A stretch of 64,000 nt of DNA from Balneolaceae bacterium (GCA_006969905.1 CP030887.1:2344730-2408729), one strand, 5' to 3'. Counted from the stretch's first letter, positions 33,044-42,590 are shown. Translations and numbers: made by a program. The notes: generated by a model not told the origin, from the letters alone.

Positions 33044-35344
33044 TTGCGCCCGAATAAAACAGGCTGTTTTTTGAAAGTTCGGTTTCTACCTCTACTTCTC
33101 TTTAATCTTTTATTAGTGGGCCCCACGTCTGTACTAAATGCACAAGACGCACCCAAGCTTACAAAGCTATCAACACCTATAACGTTGGATGGTGTTTTGG
33201 AAGAGCCTGAATGGGGAGCTATAGAGTCTTTACCGATGGTTCAGTATGAGCCGGTTTTTCAGGGTACCATGAATGAGCAAACCCGTATCAAAGTGGCTTA
33301 CGACGAGAACTTCCTTTATGTAGCGGGAGAAATGTATACAAAAGATCCTTCTACCATAGCTACTAACTCGTTGGCGAGAGATAAATATAGCAGCGATGAC
33401 GTTTTTGCGATCATAGTTGATGGATTTAATGACAATCAAAACGCGTCCTGGTTTTTTACTAACCCTGATGGTGTTCGCTTTGACTTTGCTGTTTCAAATG
33501 ATGCAGAATCGGGTGGGGGCAGAAGTGCAATCAACAGTAGCTGGAATACATTCTGGGATGTAGAGACTACAAAAACCGATAAAGGTTGGTTTGCCGAGAT
33601 GCGCATTCCTTTTTCCAGCATAGGTGTACAGGTAGAGAATGGGATTACTGATATTGGTTTTATCGTATACAGGTGGATTGCAAATATAAATGAAAGGCAT
33701 ATTTATCCTGATATACCCCCTAATTGGGGATTGGGAAATGCCAAGCCTTCACAGGCCCAGGATGTAGAGTTAAATGGAATAGTATCGAAAAACCCTCTGT
33801 ATTTTACACCCTATGGTCTTTTTGGAAACAACAGGTCGAATAGTTTAAATGCTGATTCTTCAGCATACAGCTTAGACTCAGACATACAAACAGAACTAGG
33901 CTTTGACCTTAGATACAATGTTACAAGCAATTTGACTCTTGATGTAACTGTGAATACAGACTTTGCCCAGGTTGAGGCTGATGACCAGCAATTAAACTTA
34001 TCCCGCTTTTCAATCTTTTTTCCTGAAAAAAGACAGTTTTTTCAGCAACGATCCGGTTTATTCGATTTTACTTTTGGTGGAAACCGGGTGTTTTATAGCC
34101 GAAGGATTGGTTTGGATAACAATGGCAATCCAGTTCGCATACTGGGTGGAGCCAGGTTAACGGGAAGAGTAGGTGGCCTGGATATAGGTTTCCTGAACAT
34201 GCAAACTGCCAATACTGATAACTTTGTTTCTGAAAACTTTGGAGTTCTCCGTTTGCGCCAGCAGGCTATCAATGAAACTTCTTATGTTGGAGGTATACTA
34301 ACCAGCAGGCTTGGCTCGGACGGAGCTTATAATTATGTAGTAGGACTGGATACAGAAATCAATACCTATAAAACTCATTTTGTTGAGTTCAGGGCCTCAC
34401 AATCTATTGATGACGATCTGGATTCAAATCAGAAATATAAACTCGATGAAACTACAGCTTTGAGGTTCTCTTTAAGAAATGACAGCGATAATGGATTTAA
34501 CTACCAGGCAACATATAGTCGTTATGCCAAGAACTATAGTCCTGAGATAGGCTTTATTCGTATTCCGGATGTAAATGAACGGTTTTTGCGCCTTGCTTAT
34601 GGTTGGTTATCAGATGAGGAATCGATATTCAGGAGAAATAGTCTCCGCGTTTTCTACTTTTCGCGCTTCTATAATAATGGTGGAAGTAACCTGCTGAATT
34701 TTAATGACGGCATACAAGACAGAAATATAGACTTTCAATGGAATGGAAGATTTAAGCAATTAGGCGGGCTCAATACCAGCTTACGTTTCGGAAAAGAGAA
34801 TGTACCAATAGGAGATGACTTTGATTTGATTGGGAAAATCAGGATTCCATCGGGAAGTTATAACGATTATAGATTAAGGTTGAATTACCAACTCTCAGAA
34901 GCCTGGAAAGTAGCAGGAAACGCTAATGTATCTTATGGAGCTTTTTATGATGGCGATATTACAGAATACTCTTTAAACCCAAGATTTTTCTTGTCCAGGA
35001 AACTGGAATTGGGAGGGAGTTACCGTTTTACACACCTCAAATTTCCTGAACTGCCCGAACGAATGATTACCGATTTTACGACTCACCTTGTACAGGTAAG
35101 GGGGCAATATTCATTTGACAAAAAAGCTACTATTAGTGCATTTATTCAATACAGCAATTTAGCTGAATTAATAGGGGCTAACCTGAGATTCCGCTATAAT
35201 TTTAGCGAGGGAAGGGATTTTTGGTTGGTACTGAACGAACAAATATATACTAACCTGGATCCAAGAGAAGCCGGGCTACCAAATCTCCCAAGGCTGCAAA
35301 GCGGGTCCATCCTTATAAAGTACAACCATACCTTTGCCTTCTAG
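33044..35344 (+). CDS. DUF5916 outer-membrane protein with CBM9-like N-terminal domain, copy 2
   Basis: 766 residues from a TTG at 33044; a second TTG at 33071 (MKVRFLPLLLFN) would give a tidier signal peptide and may be the true start. Same order as the upstream copy: CBM9-like domain (TLDGVLEEPEWGAIES, SSWNTFWDVETTKTDKGWFA), DUF5916 signature (DFAQVEADDQQLNLSRFSIF, FPEKRQFFQQRSGLFDF), barrel-like strands ending YNHTFAF. The two share long identical stretches and clearly arose by tandem duplication; divergence is strongest in the central and C-terminal strands. Confidence 0.85.
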   Translation: MRPNKTGCFLKVRFLPLLLFNLLLVGPTSVLNAQDAPKLTKLSTPITLDGVLEEPEWGAIESLPMVQYEPVFQGTMNEQTRIKVAYDENFLYVAGEMYTKDPSTIATNSLARDKYSSDDVFAIIVDGFNDNQNASWFFTNPDGVRFDFAVSNDAESGGGRSAINSSWNTFWDVETTKTDKGWFAEMRIPFSSIGVQVENGITDIGFIVYRWIANINERHIYPDIPPNWGLGNAKPSQAQDVELNGIVSKNPLYFTPYGLFGNNRSNSLNADSSAYSLDSDIQTELGFDLRYNVTSNLTLDVTVNTDFAQVEADDQQLNLSRFSIFFPEKRQFFQQRSGLFDFTFGGNRVFYSRRIGLDNNGNPVRILGGARLTGRVGGLDIGFLNMQTANTDNFVSENFGVLRLRQQAINETSYVGGILTSRLGSDGAYNYVVGLDTEINTYKTHFVEFRASQSIDDDLDSNQKYKLDETTALRFSLRNDSDNGFNYQATYSRYAKNYSPEIGFIRIPDVNERFLRLAYGWLSDEESIFRRNSLRVFYFSRFYNNGGSNLLNFNDGIQDRNIDFQWNGRFKQLGGLNTSLRFGKENVPIGDDFDLIGKIRIPSGSYNDYRLRLNYQLSEAWKVAGNANVSYGAFYDGDITEYSLNPRFFLSRKLELGGSYRFTHLKFPELPERMITDFTTHLVQVRGQYSFDKKATISAFIQYSNLAELIGANLRFRYNFSEGRDFWLVLNEQIYTNLDPREAGLPNLPRLQSGSILIKYNHTFAF

Positions 35345-35410
35345 ATTTAACTCTATTTTACGCTAATATTTTGTAGTGTAAGGCGCTCTTTAAAAACTCA
35401 AAATTATATC

Positions 35411-38008
35411 ATGAAGAAAATTCTATTTTCTATCCTTCTTGTAGGGATTTCAATACAGCTTTCAGCTCAAACCAAGATGGCAAATGAGCGATTTCAATTC
35501 GATCCGGATATTAGCTATGACAGCAATATTCCCTCACCTAAGGACTTTTTAGGGTACGAACTTGGAGAAGAATATACCTTTCATTACCAGGTTATGGCCT
35601 ATTTTGAGCAACTAGCTGAGTTATCAGATAAAATCACCTTTCATCAATATGCTGAAACGTATGAGAATCGTTCGGTTAACTATGCGATTATTACCTCAAC
35701 GGAAAATCAGAGCCGGATTGATGAAATCAGGGAAACTAATTTCAAGTTGGCAAATGATCCTGAGAACATACAATTAGAGGACAATCAGCCTATCGTTGTT
35801 TGGATGAGTTACAATGTACATGGTAATGAGCCATCCAGCAGTGAAGCAGCTATGCAGACAGCCTATCGACTTGTAGCCTCGCAGGATGCAGAAGACCAAA
35901 AATGGTTAGAGAATTCTGTTGTTATTATTGATCCAATGCTAAACCCTGACGGAAGAGACCGGTATGTGAATTGGTATAAATCTTCCCGGGCAAACATATT
36001 AAATACAAATGCTGAAGACTTAGAACATGATGAGATTTGGCCGGGAGGAAGAACCAACCACTACTGGTTTGATTTAAATCGAGACTGGGTTTGGTTGATA
36101 CATCCTGGATCAAGAGGGCGTATTGCGGTATACCAGCAGTGGATGCCCCAGGTCCATATTGATTTTCATGAGCAGGGATTTAATAACAACTATTTTACTA
36201 TGCCGGGAACTACTCCAAGAAATCATGAATTACCGGAGGACTACGAAAAATGGGCAGATGTTTTTGGCAGGGGAGCCATTAAAGAGTTTGATAAAGCCCA
36301 GGTGAATTTTGAGACCAGGGAACGCTTTGACTTTTTCTATCCTGGCTACGGTTCTTCCTATCCAAGTATAATGGGAGGCATTGGCATGTTGGCTGAACAA
36401 GGTGGCCACAGCCGTGGCGGGCGTGCCGTGGAAACTAATGACGGGTATGTGTTAACACTTCGCCAGCGGGTATTCGACCATTACAAAAATGGTGTATCCA
36501 TTGTACGAACATCAGTTGAAAACAGGCAAGAGCTTCTTGAATACTTTAAAGAGGCACGTTCACAAAGCTCTCAAAAAGGAAATACGAAGGCCTATATCTT
36601 GCCAAATAATCCAAACGATTATACTTATGATGTAGTAAACCTGATGCTAAAACAAGGGGTACAAGTAGAACAAGCCGGTTCTGATTTCACGCTCAGAAAT
36701 GCGCATAATTACTGGGATGGAAAAGCTTCATCCCGAAGTTTTAACGAAGGCGATTTTATTATAAAAACAGACCAACCCACGCACTTGTTTATCAATACGC
36801 TATTTCGCCGTCAATTGGAAATTCGTGATTCTGTAATGTACGATATGAGTACCTGGTCAATTCCGCTGGCTTACAACCTGGATGCGGCATGGAGTACATC
36901 CGATATCCGTGTGAATACTACAAGAGTAGATGAAGAACTGGTACATCCTAAAGGGGTGGTGAATAATAACGCTCAATATGCTTATGTGGTTGACTGGAAA
37001 CAGCGTAATGCCCCCAAAGCGTTAGCCAAGCTTTGGGAGCTGGGTTATAATGTTCGTTCTTCTGAGAAGGGATTTGCTAAAGATGGGACAGAATACTCCA
37101 GGGGCAGTATAGTCGTGTTGCTTGGCAGGAACGTGAACAAGTCGGCTTCTATTCATCAGGATATGAAAATGGTTTCAGAAACTACTGCTGTTAAAATTAC
37201 CGGTTTTGATACGGGTAGAATGGATACCGGAAGCGATTTGGGTTCTCCAAGTATGCGCCCGGTTAAGGAACCTAAAGTTGCTTTGATGATGGATTCCGGT
37301 TTCAGTTCTTACACGGCAGGCCAACTCTGGTTTTTGTTTGATCAATGGACAGAGTTTGGTATTTCCCGCATTCGTTCAGGTAGCTTTTCGCGAATAGATT
37401 TGAATTCTTATGATGTAATATTAATGCCGGGAGGCTTTGGTTTAAATGGAGTATTTAGCGAGAATCAAAGAAATGCCCTTAAAGATTGGGTCCGAAACGG
37501 TGGAACACTAATAGGTACAGAAAGCAGTGGTACGTGGTTAACCAAAGACCAATCAGGAATTACTCCTGCTGAGCTTTACAAGGAAAAAAAGGACGATGAT
37601 GAATCTATTGATCCTGCGGCTTATACCATGTATAAAGACCGTCAGGATTCTGCTGGATTAAGAAGAATACCGGGTTCTGCATTCAAGGCAATGATCGATA
37701 ATTCGCACCCTTTAGCTTTCGGAATGCCCGATAAGCTTTACTCATTGAAATTTAGCACAAATGCTTTAATGCCTAATACTTCCTTTAGTACAGTTGGGTA
37801 TTATCTAAAAGATGCAGATGAGGTTTTAGCCTCAGGTTATGCATCAAATGCCAACAAAGTTAAAGCGGCAGGTAAAACTTTTGCAGCTGTACATAACATG
37901 GGCAGAGGACAAGTAGTATTCTTGCTGGATAACACTCAGTACCGAATGTTCTGGGTAGGACCTGCACGGATGGTTCAAAACGCAGTGATGCTGGTTCCCG
38001 GTTTTTAA
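35411..38008 (+). CDS. M14-family zinc carboxypeptidase, secreted, with C-terminal GATase1-like domain
   Basis: 865 residues. Signal peptide to about residue 20 (ending LSAQ). M14 catalytic domain about 45-370: zinc ligands H137 and E140 in NVHGNEPSSSEA, third ligand in HIDFHEQG (H253 is the best fit), substrate-binding LNPDGRDRY, and the catalytic glutamate in GMLAEQGGHSRGG. The second half contains a segment like the class I glutamine amidotransferase/flavodoxin fold (about 615-720; ALMMDSGFSSYTAGQLWFL, YDVILMPGGFG). This two-part architecture is common in Bacteroidota peptide-degrading M14 proteins. It probably trims peptides in the periplasm or outside the cell. Confidence 0.88.
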   Translation: MKKILFSILLVGISIQLSAQTKMANERFQFDPDISYDSNIPSPKDFLGYELGEEYTFHYQVMAYFEQLAELSDKITFHQYAETYENRSVNYAIITSTENQSRIDEIRETNFKLANDPENIQLEDNQPIVVWMSYNVHGNEPSSSEAAMQTAYRLVASQDAEDQKWLENSVVIIDPMLNPDGRDRYVNWYKSSRANILNTNAEDLEHDEIWPGGRTNHYWFDLNRDWVWLIHPGSRGRIAVYQQWMPQVHIDFHEQGFNNNYFTMPGTTPRNHELPEDYEKWADVFGRGAIKEFDKAQVNFETRERFDFFYPGYGSSYPSIMGGIGMLAEQGGHSRGGRAVETNDGYVLTLRQRVFDHYKNGVSIVRTSVENRQELLEYFKEARSQSSQKGNTKAYILPNNPNDYTYDVVNLMLKQGVQVEQAGSDFTLRNAHNYWDGKASSRSFNEGDFIIKTDQPTHLFINTLFRRQLEIRDSVMYDMSTWSIPLAYNLDAAWSTSDIRVNTTRVDEELVHPKGVVNNNAQYAYVVDWKQRNAPKALAKLWELGYNVRSSEKGFAKDGTEYSRGSIVVLLGRNVNKSASIHQDMKMVSETTAVKITGFDTGRMDTGSDLGSPSMRPVKEPKVALMMDSGFSSYTAGQLWFLFDQWTEFGISRIRSGSFSRIDLNSYDVILMPGGFGLNGVFSENQRNALKDWVRNGGTLIGTESSGTWLTKDQSGITPAELYKEKKDDDESIDPAAYTMYKDRQDSAGLRRIPGSAFKAMIDNSHPLAFGMPDKLYSLKFSTNALMPNTSFSTVGYYLKDADEVLASGYASNANKVKAAGKTFAAVHNMGRGQVVFLLDNTQYRMFWVGPARMVQNAVMLVPGF

Positions 38009-38016
38009 ACTTAAAT

Positions 38017-38050
38017 AGTTGGGCTTGGATATATAGCTCAACTATATTTT
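38017..38050 (+). terminator. Terminator after the M14 peptidase gene
   Basis: Arms AGTTGGGCT / AGCTCAACT with one G-T pair and a nine-base loop, followed by a short T-rich run (ATATTTT). About 10 bases past the stop codon. Confidence 0.5.
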
Positions 38051-38064
38051 AAATTGAAGCTACT

Positions 38065-38607
38065 TCAGGAGTTTAATTTTCGAAGTTCGTCCAGTCTTTT
38101 TCTGTTTTTACGCTTTGCGATGTAGGGTACAAAAAACATATAAATCCCGGTAATCCAGAGAATGGTTACAATGATCCCGGTAGGAAGGAAGATCCAGAGC
38201 TTAGCACCCTCATGAAACCAGGAACCGTCATGGATTGCTTCAATAATATCTGAGCGGCGGTATTCGGCCTGAAGTACCTGGCCTGTCTGGGTATCGACCT
38301 GAATTTCCCAATGGTTGTTGGCCCGCACTTTAACCATTCCTTTGTCAGGCCTAACATCTAATCGGTTAATATCTTCCCATGAAACGATTTCAGCTTGGGG
38401 AATAGATCTTGCGGCCTGTAAGATTTCCTCAAAAGAAATAGAGGGGATAGTAGAAATTCCTTCTTTGGATTCAGGCTGAATCCAGGACACATCTTTCTTG
38501 AGTTGAAGGAAAAGTCCTGAAACCAAAACGATAAGAAAAGGGAGCGCTATAATGATCGCTCCCCATCGGTGAATTTTACGTGTATCGCGGCGCGTATGCC
38601 AGCTCAT
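38065..38607 (-). CDS. PepSY-associated transmembrane protein
   Basis: 180 residues. Short basic cytoplasmic start (MSWHTRRDTRKIHRWG), first membrane helix about 17-35 (IIIALPFLIVLVSGLFLQL), a periplasmic PepSY-like domain about 55-130 (ISFEEILQAARSIPQAEI, WEIQVDTQTGQVLQAEYRR), second helix about 138-163, basic end (AKRKNRKRLDELRKL). PepSY-TM proteins are often linked to iron uptake or reduction of metal complexes at the membrane. The HDGSWF segment before the second helix contains a histidine often conserved in this family. Third gene of a leftward operon with a small barrel protein and an amidohydrolase; 24-base spacing. Confidence 0.82.
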   Translation of the reverse strand: MSWHTRRDTRKIHRWGAIIIALPFLIVLVSGLFLQLKKDVSWIQPESKEGISTIPSISFEEILQAARSIPQAEIVSWEDINRLDVRPDKGMVKVRANNHWEIQVDTQTGQVLQAEYRRSDIIEAIHDGSWFHEGAKLWIFLPTGIIVTILWITGIYMFFVPYIAKRKNRKRLDELRKLNS

Positions 38608-38631
38608 TGATGAATAGTAACTGTTTTTAAG

Positions 38632-39099
38632 TTAGTTTAGGAAAATGCGTATGCCCAGGGAGCCTGAAAAATAAAAAGCTGTATTTGGGGTAACATCAAG
38701 AGTAGGGGCAATATCGGTATATACTTCTACAGGCTGGTTTTCTATGTGGTACTCAAGTCCCAGGGGAATACGCAGCCCGAAAATAGCATCTCCCACTTCT
38801 CTTAATTGTGTGTTTACACCCAAGCCATAGTAAGGCCTTAGCGTGCCCGATTCGGGGTTGTAATTGGTATTGCCATTTAAAATCAGGTTAGCTTGCAATA
38901 AAAGAGAGTTACTGAACTCGTTGATATTGAAAGCAGTAAAAGCAGTTATTGCGGAGGTTTCAGATAAGGTATATTTAGCAGTAATACCTGCAGGGCCAAC
39001 CAATTGTCCTCCTACTCCAAAGCCTTCATTTTGGGCATAAAGCTCTGCACTGCTTATTAAGATTATGATAGTTGCTAGAATAGATAGTTTTGTTCTCAT
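38632..39099 (-). CDS. Small outer-membrane beta-barrel-like protein
   Basis: 155 residues. Signal peptide to about residue 22 (ending ELYAQ). The rest is a run of amphipathic strands with Gly-rich turns (GFGVGGQLVGPAGITAKYTL, SLLLQANLILNG, RPYYGLGVNTQLREV, AIFGLRIPLGLEYHI, FYFSGSLGIRIFLN), consistent with an eight-stranded barrel in the outer membrane. No specific family recognised. It lies between the amidohydrolase (27 bases upstream) and the PepSY protein in the same direction. Confidence 0.75.
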   Translation of the reverse strand: MRTKLSILATIIILISSAELYAQNEGFGVGGQLVGPAGITAKYTLSETSAITAFTAFNINEFSNSLLLQANLILNGNTNYNPESGTLRPYYGLGVNTQLREVGDAIFGLRIPLGLEYHIENQPVEVYTDIAPTLDVTPNTAFYFSGSLGIRIFLN

Positions 39100-39126
39100 T
39101 ATGTGCTCTCTGATTGTTTGTTTTAG

Positions 39127-40710
39127 TTAGTATTTAATACCCGGCTGGGTAATTTCAAATCCTTCTTTTTCCTTAGTCGCCTGTACCATTTCTTCCACAT
39201 CTTTGAGGAGCTGTTTGGCGTCATAAACAATTCCGTCTTTGATGGTATACACAACTCCGCCATGGCGCAATACATTATTCTCTCCATCAACAAGTATGGC
39301 TCCGGTTCCATATAACACTTTCAGGTTAGCCATTGGGTTTGCATCCACAATTACCATATCTGCCAGTTTCCCGATTTCTATGGTTCCAAGCTCTTTATCC
39401 GTTTTTAAAACTTCAGCAGCTTTCAGAGAGGCTGATTGAAAGATTTCCAGGGGGTGAAAACCTGCTTCTCTCAAAAGCTCCATTTCCTGTATGTATGCAA
39501 ATCCATACAATTTGTAGATATAGCCAGCATCAGAGCCCAGGGTAACTCTTCCGCCTTTGTTTTTGAATTCATTTATGAATTGCATCCATATCCGGTAGTT
39601 TTCTTTCCAGGCAATTTCCTGTTCTGTTCCCCAGTCAAGCCAATAGGACCCGTGAGATATCCGGCTTGGAGCATAAAATTTCCAAAGGGAGGGCAGAGTA
39701 TACTTTTCATGCCATTCAGCCCTTCGTTGTTTCATTAAGTCCCTACTGGCTTCATAAATAGTAAAAGTCGGATTTATAGAGAAATCGAGTTCCACCAATT
39801 CGTCCATAACAGCATTCCACTTTTCTGAACCCGGTTTGGCTGCCTGTTTCCAAAGTCGGCCGGCTTCTTCAAACCGGTGCTGCTCATTGTTGTAGTTGTA
39901 GGTAAGCGGGTAATCCTGGATTATTTTGTCTTCAAAAAGTGCTTCAGGTAAACCGTACCAATGGGTCATGCTGGTGAGGCCTAAACGTGCGGATTGCAAC
40001 GCATTGTTATATACCACTCGTGTTTGAGCGTGATGTGTCATGGTTCCTAGCCCCAGCTTATTGGCTTCGTCGATGGCAGCTGAATATACTTCCGGGCTAG
40101 CACCGAAGAATTTTATTCCATCAGCACCTTTTTTATGGATAGATTGCACCCATTTTCTTGCCTGTTCAGCAGTAATAATCGGACCATCACTTCCCATGCC
40201 AAAACCAATCCATGCAGATACTCGCGGGGCCGTAATTTCATTCTTTTCACTCAATTGTTTGTGCCGGAGTGTCCAATCCATGCCATTAAAGGATCCCGGT
40301 TCTCTGATCGAAGTGATACCATGCGCAAGCCATAGCTTGTATACATATTCGGGAGTTGTTCCCTGTGCACCTCCCCCGGTATGTGCATGCATATCAATAA
40401 ATCCCGGTAGCAGATACATTCCTTCCGCATCAATTACTTTATCACCAGGTTCCGCTTTGGGGCGTCTGTTTTCATTAATCGGTAAGCCGGGATAACCCAC
40501 AGTACGTATACTTGCAATCCGGTTACCTTCCACAACAATATCAACAGGTCCTGTTGCCGGAGAGCCTGTTCCGTCAATCATATGTACCCCTCTGATTATA
40601 AGGCGATCAAAGGGACCTTCACCTTCAGCTCGTTGAGGTGCATCCGGCATTTGGGCCATAGCTCCAAATGAAATAAATAGTGCAAATAAAGAAGAGAGCA
40701 ATCTTTTCAT
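39127..40710 (-). CDS. Secreted amidohydrolase-family metal-dependent hydrolase
   Basis: 527 residues from the ATG at 40710, which gives signal peptide MKRLLSSLFALFISFGAMAQ; the reading frame is open further up, but without signal-peptide sense. The amidohydrolase fold is recognised by the first metal motif GFIDMHAHTGG, the conserved start VIDAEGMYLLPG, metal histidines in MTHHAQTR and MTHWYG, the late catalytic aspartate in TLGSDAGYI, and the closing GTIEIGKLADMVIVDANPM. Related enzymes are imidazolonepropionase-like amidohydrolases and Xaa-Pro dipeptidases. The substrate is not predictable; the periplasmic location suggests a peptide or cyclic amide scavenged from outside. Upstream gene: ogt, 82 bases away. 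Confidence 0.86.
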   Translation of the reverse strand: MKRLLSSLFALFISFGAMAQMPDAPQRAEGEGPFDRLIIRGVHMIDGTGSPATGPVDIVVEGNRIASIRTVGYPGLPINENRRPKAEPGDKVIDAEGMYLLPGFIDMHAHTGGGAQGTTPEYVYKLWLAHGITSIREPGSFNGMDWTLRHKQLSEKNEITAPRVSAWIGFGMGSDGPIITAEQARKWVQSIHKKGADGIKFFGASPEVYSAAIDEANKLGLGTMTHHAQTRVVYNNALQSARLGLTSMTHWYGLPEALFEDKIIQDYPLTYNYNNEQHRFEEAGRLWKQAAKPGSEKWNAVMDELVELDFSINPTFTIYEASRDLMKQRRAEWHEKYTLPSLWKFYAPSRISHGSYWLDWGTEQEIAWKENYRIWMQFINEFKNKGGRVTLGSDAGYIYKLYGFAYIQEMELLREAGFHPLEIFQSASLKAAEVLKTDKELGTIEIGKLADMVIVDANPMANLKVLYGTGAILVDGENNVLRHGGVVYTIKDGIVYDAKQLLKDVEEMVQATKEKEGFEITQPGIKY

Positions 40711-40792
40711 AGTAGTTTTTTGATAGGGAAACACTTTTTTAGAACAAGGCAATAATCTAAACAAACGATCTGTCATGAGCCGTAAAAAATAG

Positions 40793-41251
40793 TTACAGTA
40801 AAAGAGCTCCTTCATGCTTAAGCAGCCATTCCTTTCGCTCCATACCCCCCGCATAGCCTACCAGTTTATTATTAGAACCAATTACCCGGTGGCACGGAAT
40901 CACAACAGCAATTGGGTTTTTTCCATTAGCGTGGCCTACCGCTTGTGAATAACTCGTATCACCAAGCTCCTTTGCGATAGTTCCATAAGTAGTGGTACTA
41001 CCGGAAGGTATCAGGAGAAGCTTTTTCCATACACTGGATTCAAACTCAGTTCCTTCAGGGTCTAATTCAAGGTCAAAAGTAGTACGAATGCCTTCAAAGT
41101 ATTCGCGAAGCTGCGTTTTAGCTGACTCGGTATGGCGATCAGGTTCTTCGGGCCCATCAAAATCCATAAATCGTATATCGGTAATCCCAAATCCATTTGA
41201 GAGAATTCGCAGAAAACCAATCGGTGTTTTTAGGTAGCTTACGTAAGTCAA
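40793..41251 (-). CDS. ogt: Methylated-DNA-protein-cysteine methyltransferase
   Basis: 152 residues. The active-site motif IPCHRVIG (C120) accepts the alkyl group from O6-alkylguanine in a single-turnover repair. YGTIAKELGDTSYSQAVGHA carries the DNA-binding helix with the arginine-finger region altered to Q, then NGKNPIAV and GYAGGMERKEWLLKHEG. Length and a short N-terminal ribonuclease-like domain match Ogt-type enzymes rather than the Ada fusion. No AraC-like or glycosylase partner is adjacent. The next gene upstream is a LEA14-like lipoprotein (21 bases). Confidence 0.93.
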   Translation of the reverse strand: MTYVSYLKTPIGFLRILSNGFGITDIRFMDFDGPEEPDRHTESAKTQLREYFEGIRTTFDLELDPEGTEFESSVWKKLLLIPSGSTTTYGTIAKELGDTSYSQAVGHANGKNPIAVVIPCHRVIGSNNKLVGYAGGMERKEWLLKHEGALLL

Positions 41252-41272
41252 TGAAATGTTTTTTTTGGTGAT

Positions 41273-42127
41273 TTAGTTGAGGATATCAACAATACCTTTT
41301 TTATCAAAACTGAAGTTTGAATTTTTAAAATAGGGCAGGGAAGATCCAACCGAAGAACTGCCGGTAAATCCATATTCAATTTGCTCTCCGTTTACTATAA
41401 CATTTCGAACAGCAGAGCCCAATTCAAGAATGTTAAATGAAAGCGGAATTGATAAAGTTGAAAAAGCTTTTCGTTCCAAGTTAATTTGTTCTTTAATGGA
41501 ACCTGAAAAGGGTGAAGCTCCATTCAGGTCAAGGTTGTAGTTTAAATCAGAAAGGGCAACATCAAAGTTATTAGGGTTTTCAACGGATAGGTTTAACTCC
41601 AGATCGACTTTAGTAAGAGATAGCTTAGAAAGTTTAAGCCCTGCTACTTCAATTTTTGGAAGTTTAACTACAGGTAATACTCCCTTTTTCTCAATGGGTA
41701 CTTCAACGAAGCCAATTACAGGTACATCCACTCCAGCTGTTACAAGAAAAGTATATTCAGTTTCATCTTCATTTTTTAAATAATTGAAGGTTTCCAGCAA
41801 CTCTTTATAAGTAAACTGAACGGGAACCTGGATAGAGCTGGTACCTGCTTCTTCAATGGAAATCCCTGAAGCGGCATTACCACTTACAAAAGATTGTTTG
41901 TTTAGCATAAAATCATACCTGTAATTATTCAATGTTACCGATACCGGATTCGGATTGTCGACCTGTACATCAAAAGTAAGTTCAATGTCCTTAAGAGAAA
42001 GGTCTGTAATCCTGGTATTTGTAACAGATAAAGTGGGCTTTTGCAGGGTTCCTAAATCCCGGAGAGCAGAGCAAGAAAAGGATGAGATGATTAATAAAAA
42101 GAAAGAGATTCTATAACCTTTATACAT
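41273..42127 (-). CDS. LEA14-like (LEA type 2) lipoprotein with two WHy domains
   Basis: 284 residues. Signal peptide with lipobox (SSFSC, Cys19). Two tandem water-stress/hypersensitive-response beta domains: about 32-150 (TDLSLKDIELTFDVQVDNP with NPVSVTLNNYRYDFML) and about 155-260 (LSLTKVDLELNLSVENPNNF, DVALSDLNYNLDLNG). The NPN motif in a short turn after the first strand is the family hallmark. Role in bacteria unknown; presumably an envelope protein linked to desiccation or osmotic stress by analogy only. Confidence 0.85.
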   Translation of the reverse strand: MYKGYRISFFLLIISSFSCSALRDLGTLQKPTLSVTNTRITDLSLKDIELTFDVQVDNPNPVSVTLNNYRYDFMLNKQSFVSGNAASGISIEEAGTSSIQVPVQFTYKELLETFNYLKNEDETEYTFLVTAGVDVPVIGFVEVPIEKKGVLPVVKLPKIEVAGLKLSKLSLTKVDLELNLSVENPNNFDVALSDLNYNLDLNGASPFSGSIKEQINLERKAFSTLSIPLSFNILELGSAVRNVIVNGEQIEYGFTGSSSVGSSLPYFKNSNFSFDKKGIVDILN

Positions 42128-42280
42128 GAGTGTTTTTCCCTGGAAGCTTTAAAAAATTATTTTTTTAATTTTTTTGTAACAACTGGAAAGTACGAATCTC
42201 TTGAGCAAGTGAGAGAAGATTTTTTGTGGTCCTAACCCACATAAAGTCACTAGTCACTCCTTAAGCTGAAACCTAAAGCT

Positions 42281-42316
42281 AAAGTCCTCGGAACTGATCG
42301 TCCGAGGACTTTTTTT
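42281..42316 (+). terminator. Perfect 12-bp hairpin with T run
   Basis: Arms AAAGTCCTCGGA / TCCGAGGACTTT (42281-42292 and 42301-42312) with an eight-base loop, followed by T residues on the plus strand. No plus-strand gene precedes it, so either it ends a small RNA or it serves the minus-strand gene that stops at 42315; on that strand the T run after the stem is weaker. Confidence 0.7.
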
Positions 42317-42548
42317 ATATCGACTTTTCGATAATCATCATTGCCGTAATTTTTTCTATCACTCTCATTCTTTCATCAGATATTGCTGCGGTGTTCCCCT
42401 TTAATGCGCTTCCCATAGCGTTTATGACTGAGTCATAATTGAACCCTGCTTTCTCAATAACCTCCTTATAGGTGAATTCATTAGCAACGCATTGAGCTTT
42501 CCAAATACGAATTCGATGCACAATATCGGTTTTACCTTGTTCCTGCAT
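42315..42548 (-). CDS. Small protein of unknown function, divergent from an HTH gene
   Basis: 77 residues, helical (HRIRIWKAQCVANEFTYKEV, IEKAGFNYDSVINAMGSALK, ISDERMRVIEKITAMMI). The segment FTYKEVIEKAGFNYDSVINA has the look of a short helix-turn-helix, and the order suggests a Cro-like or antirepressor protein, but I cannot place it in a family. No signal peptide. Its stop codon overlaps the T run of the hairpin at 42281-42316. Divergent from the HTH gene across about 60 AT-rich bases. Confidence 0.55.
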   Translation of the reverse strand: MQEQGKTDIVHRIRIWKAQCVANEFTYKEVIEKAGFNYDSVINAMGSALKGNTAAISDERMRVIEKITAMMIIEKSI

Positions 42549-42590
42549 TTTTTACATTGGGTTAACCAAATTTGAATATTCAACAAAATA

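Noticed and set aside
40040-40495. Plus-strand reading frame of 151 codons
   Set aside because: Antisense to the conserved catalytic part of the amidohydrolase.
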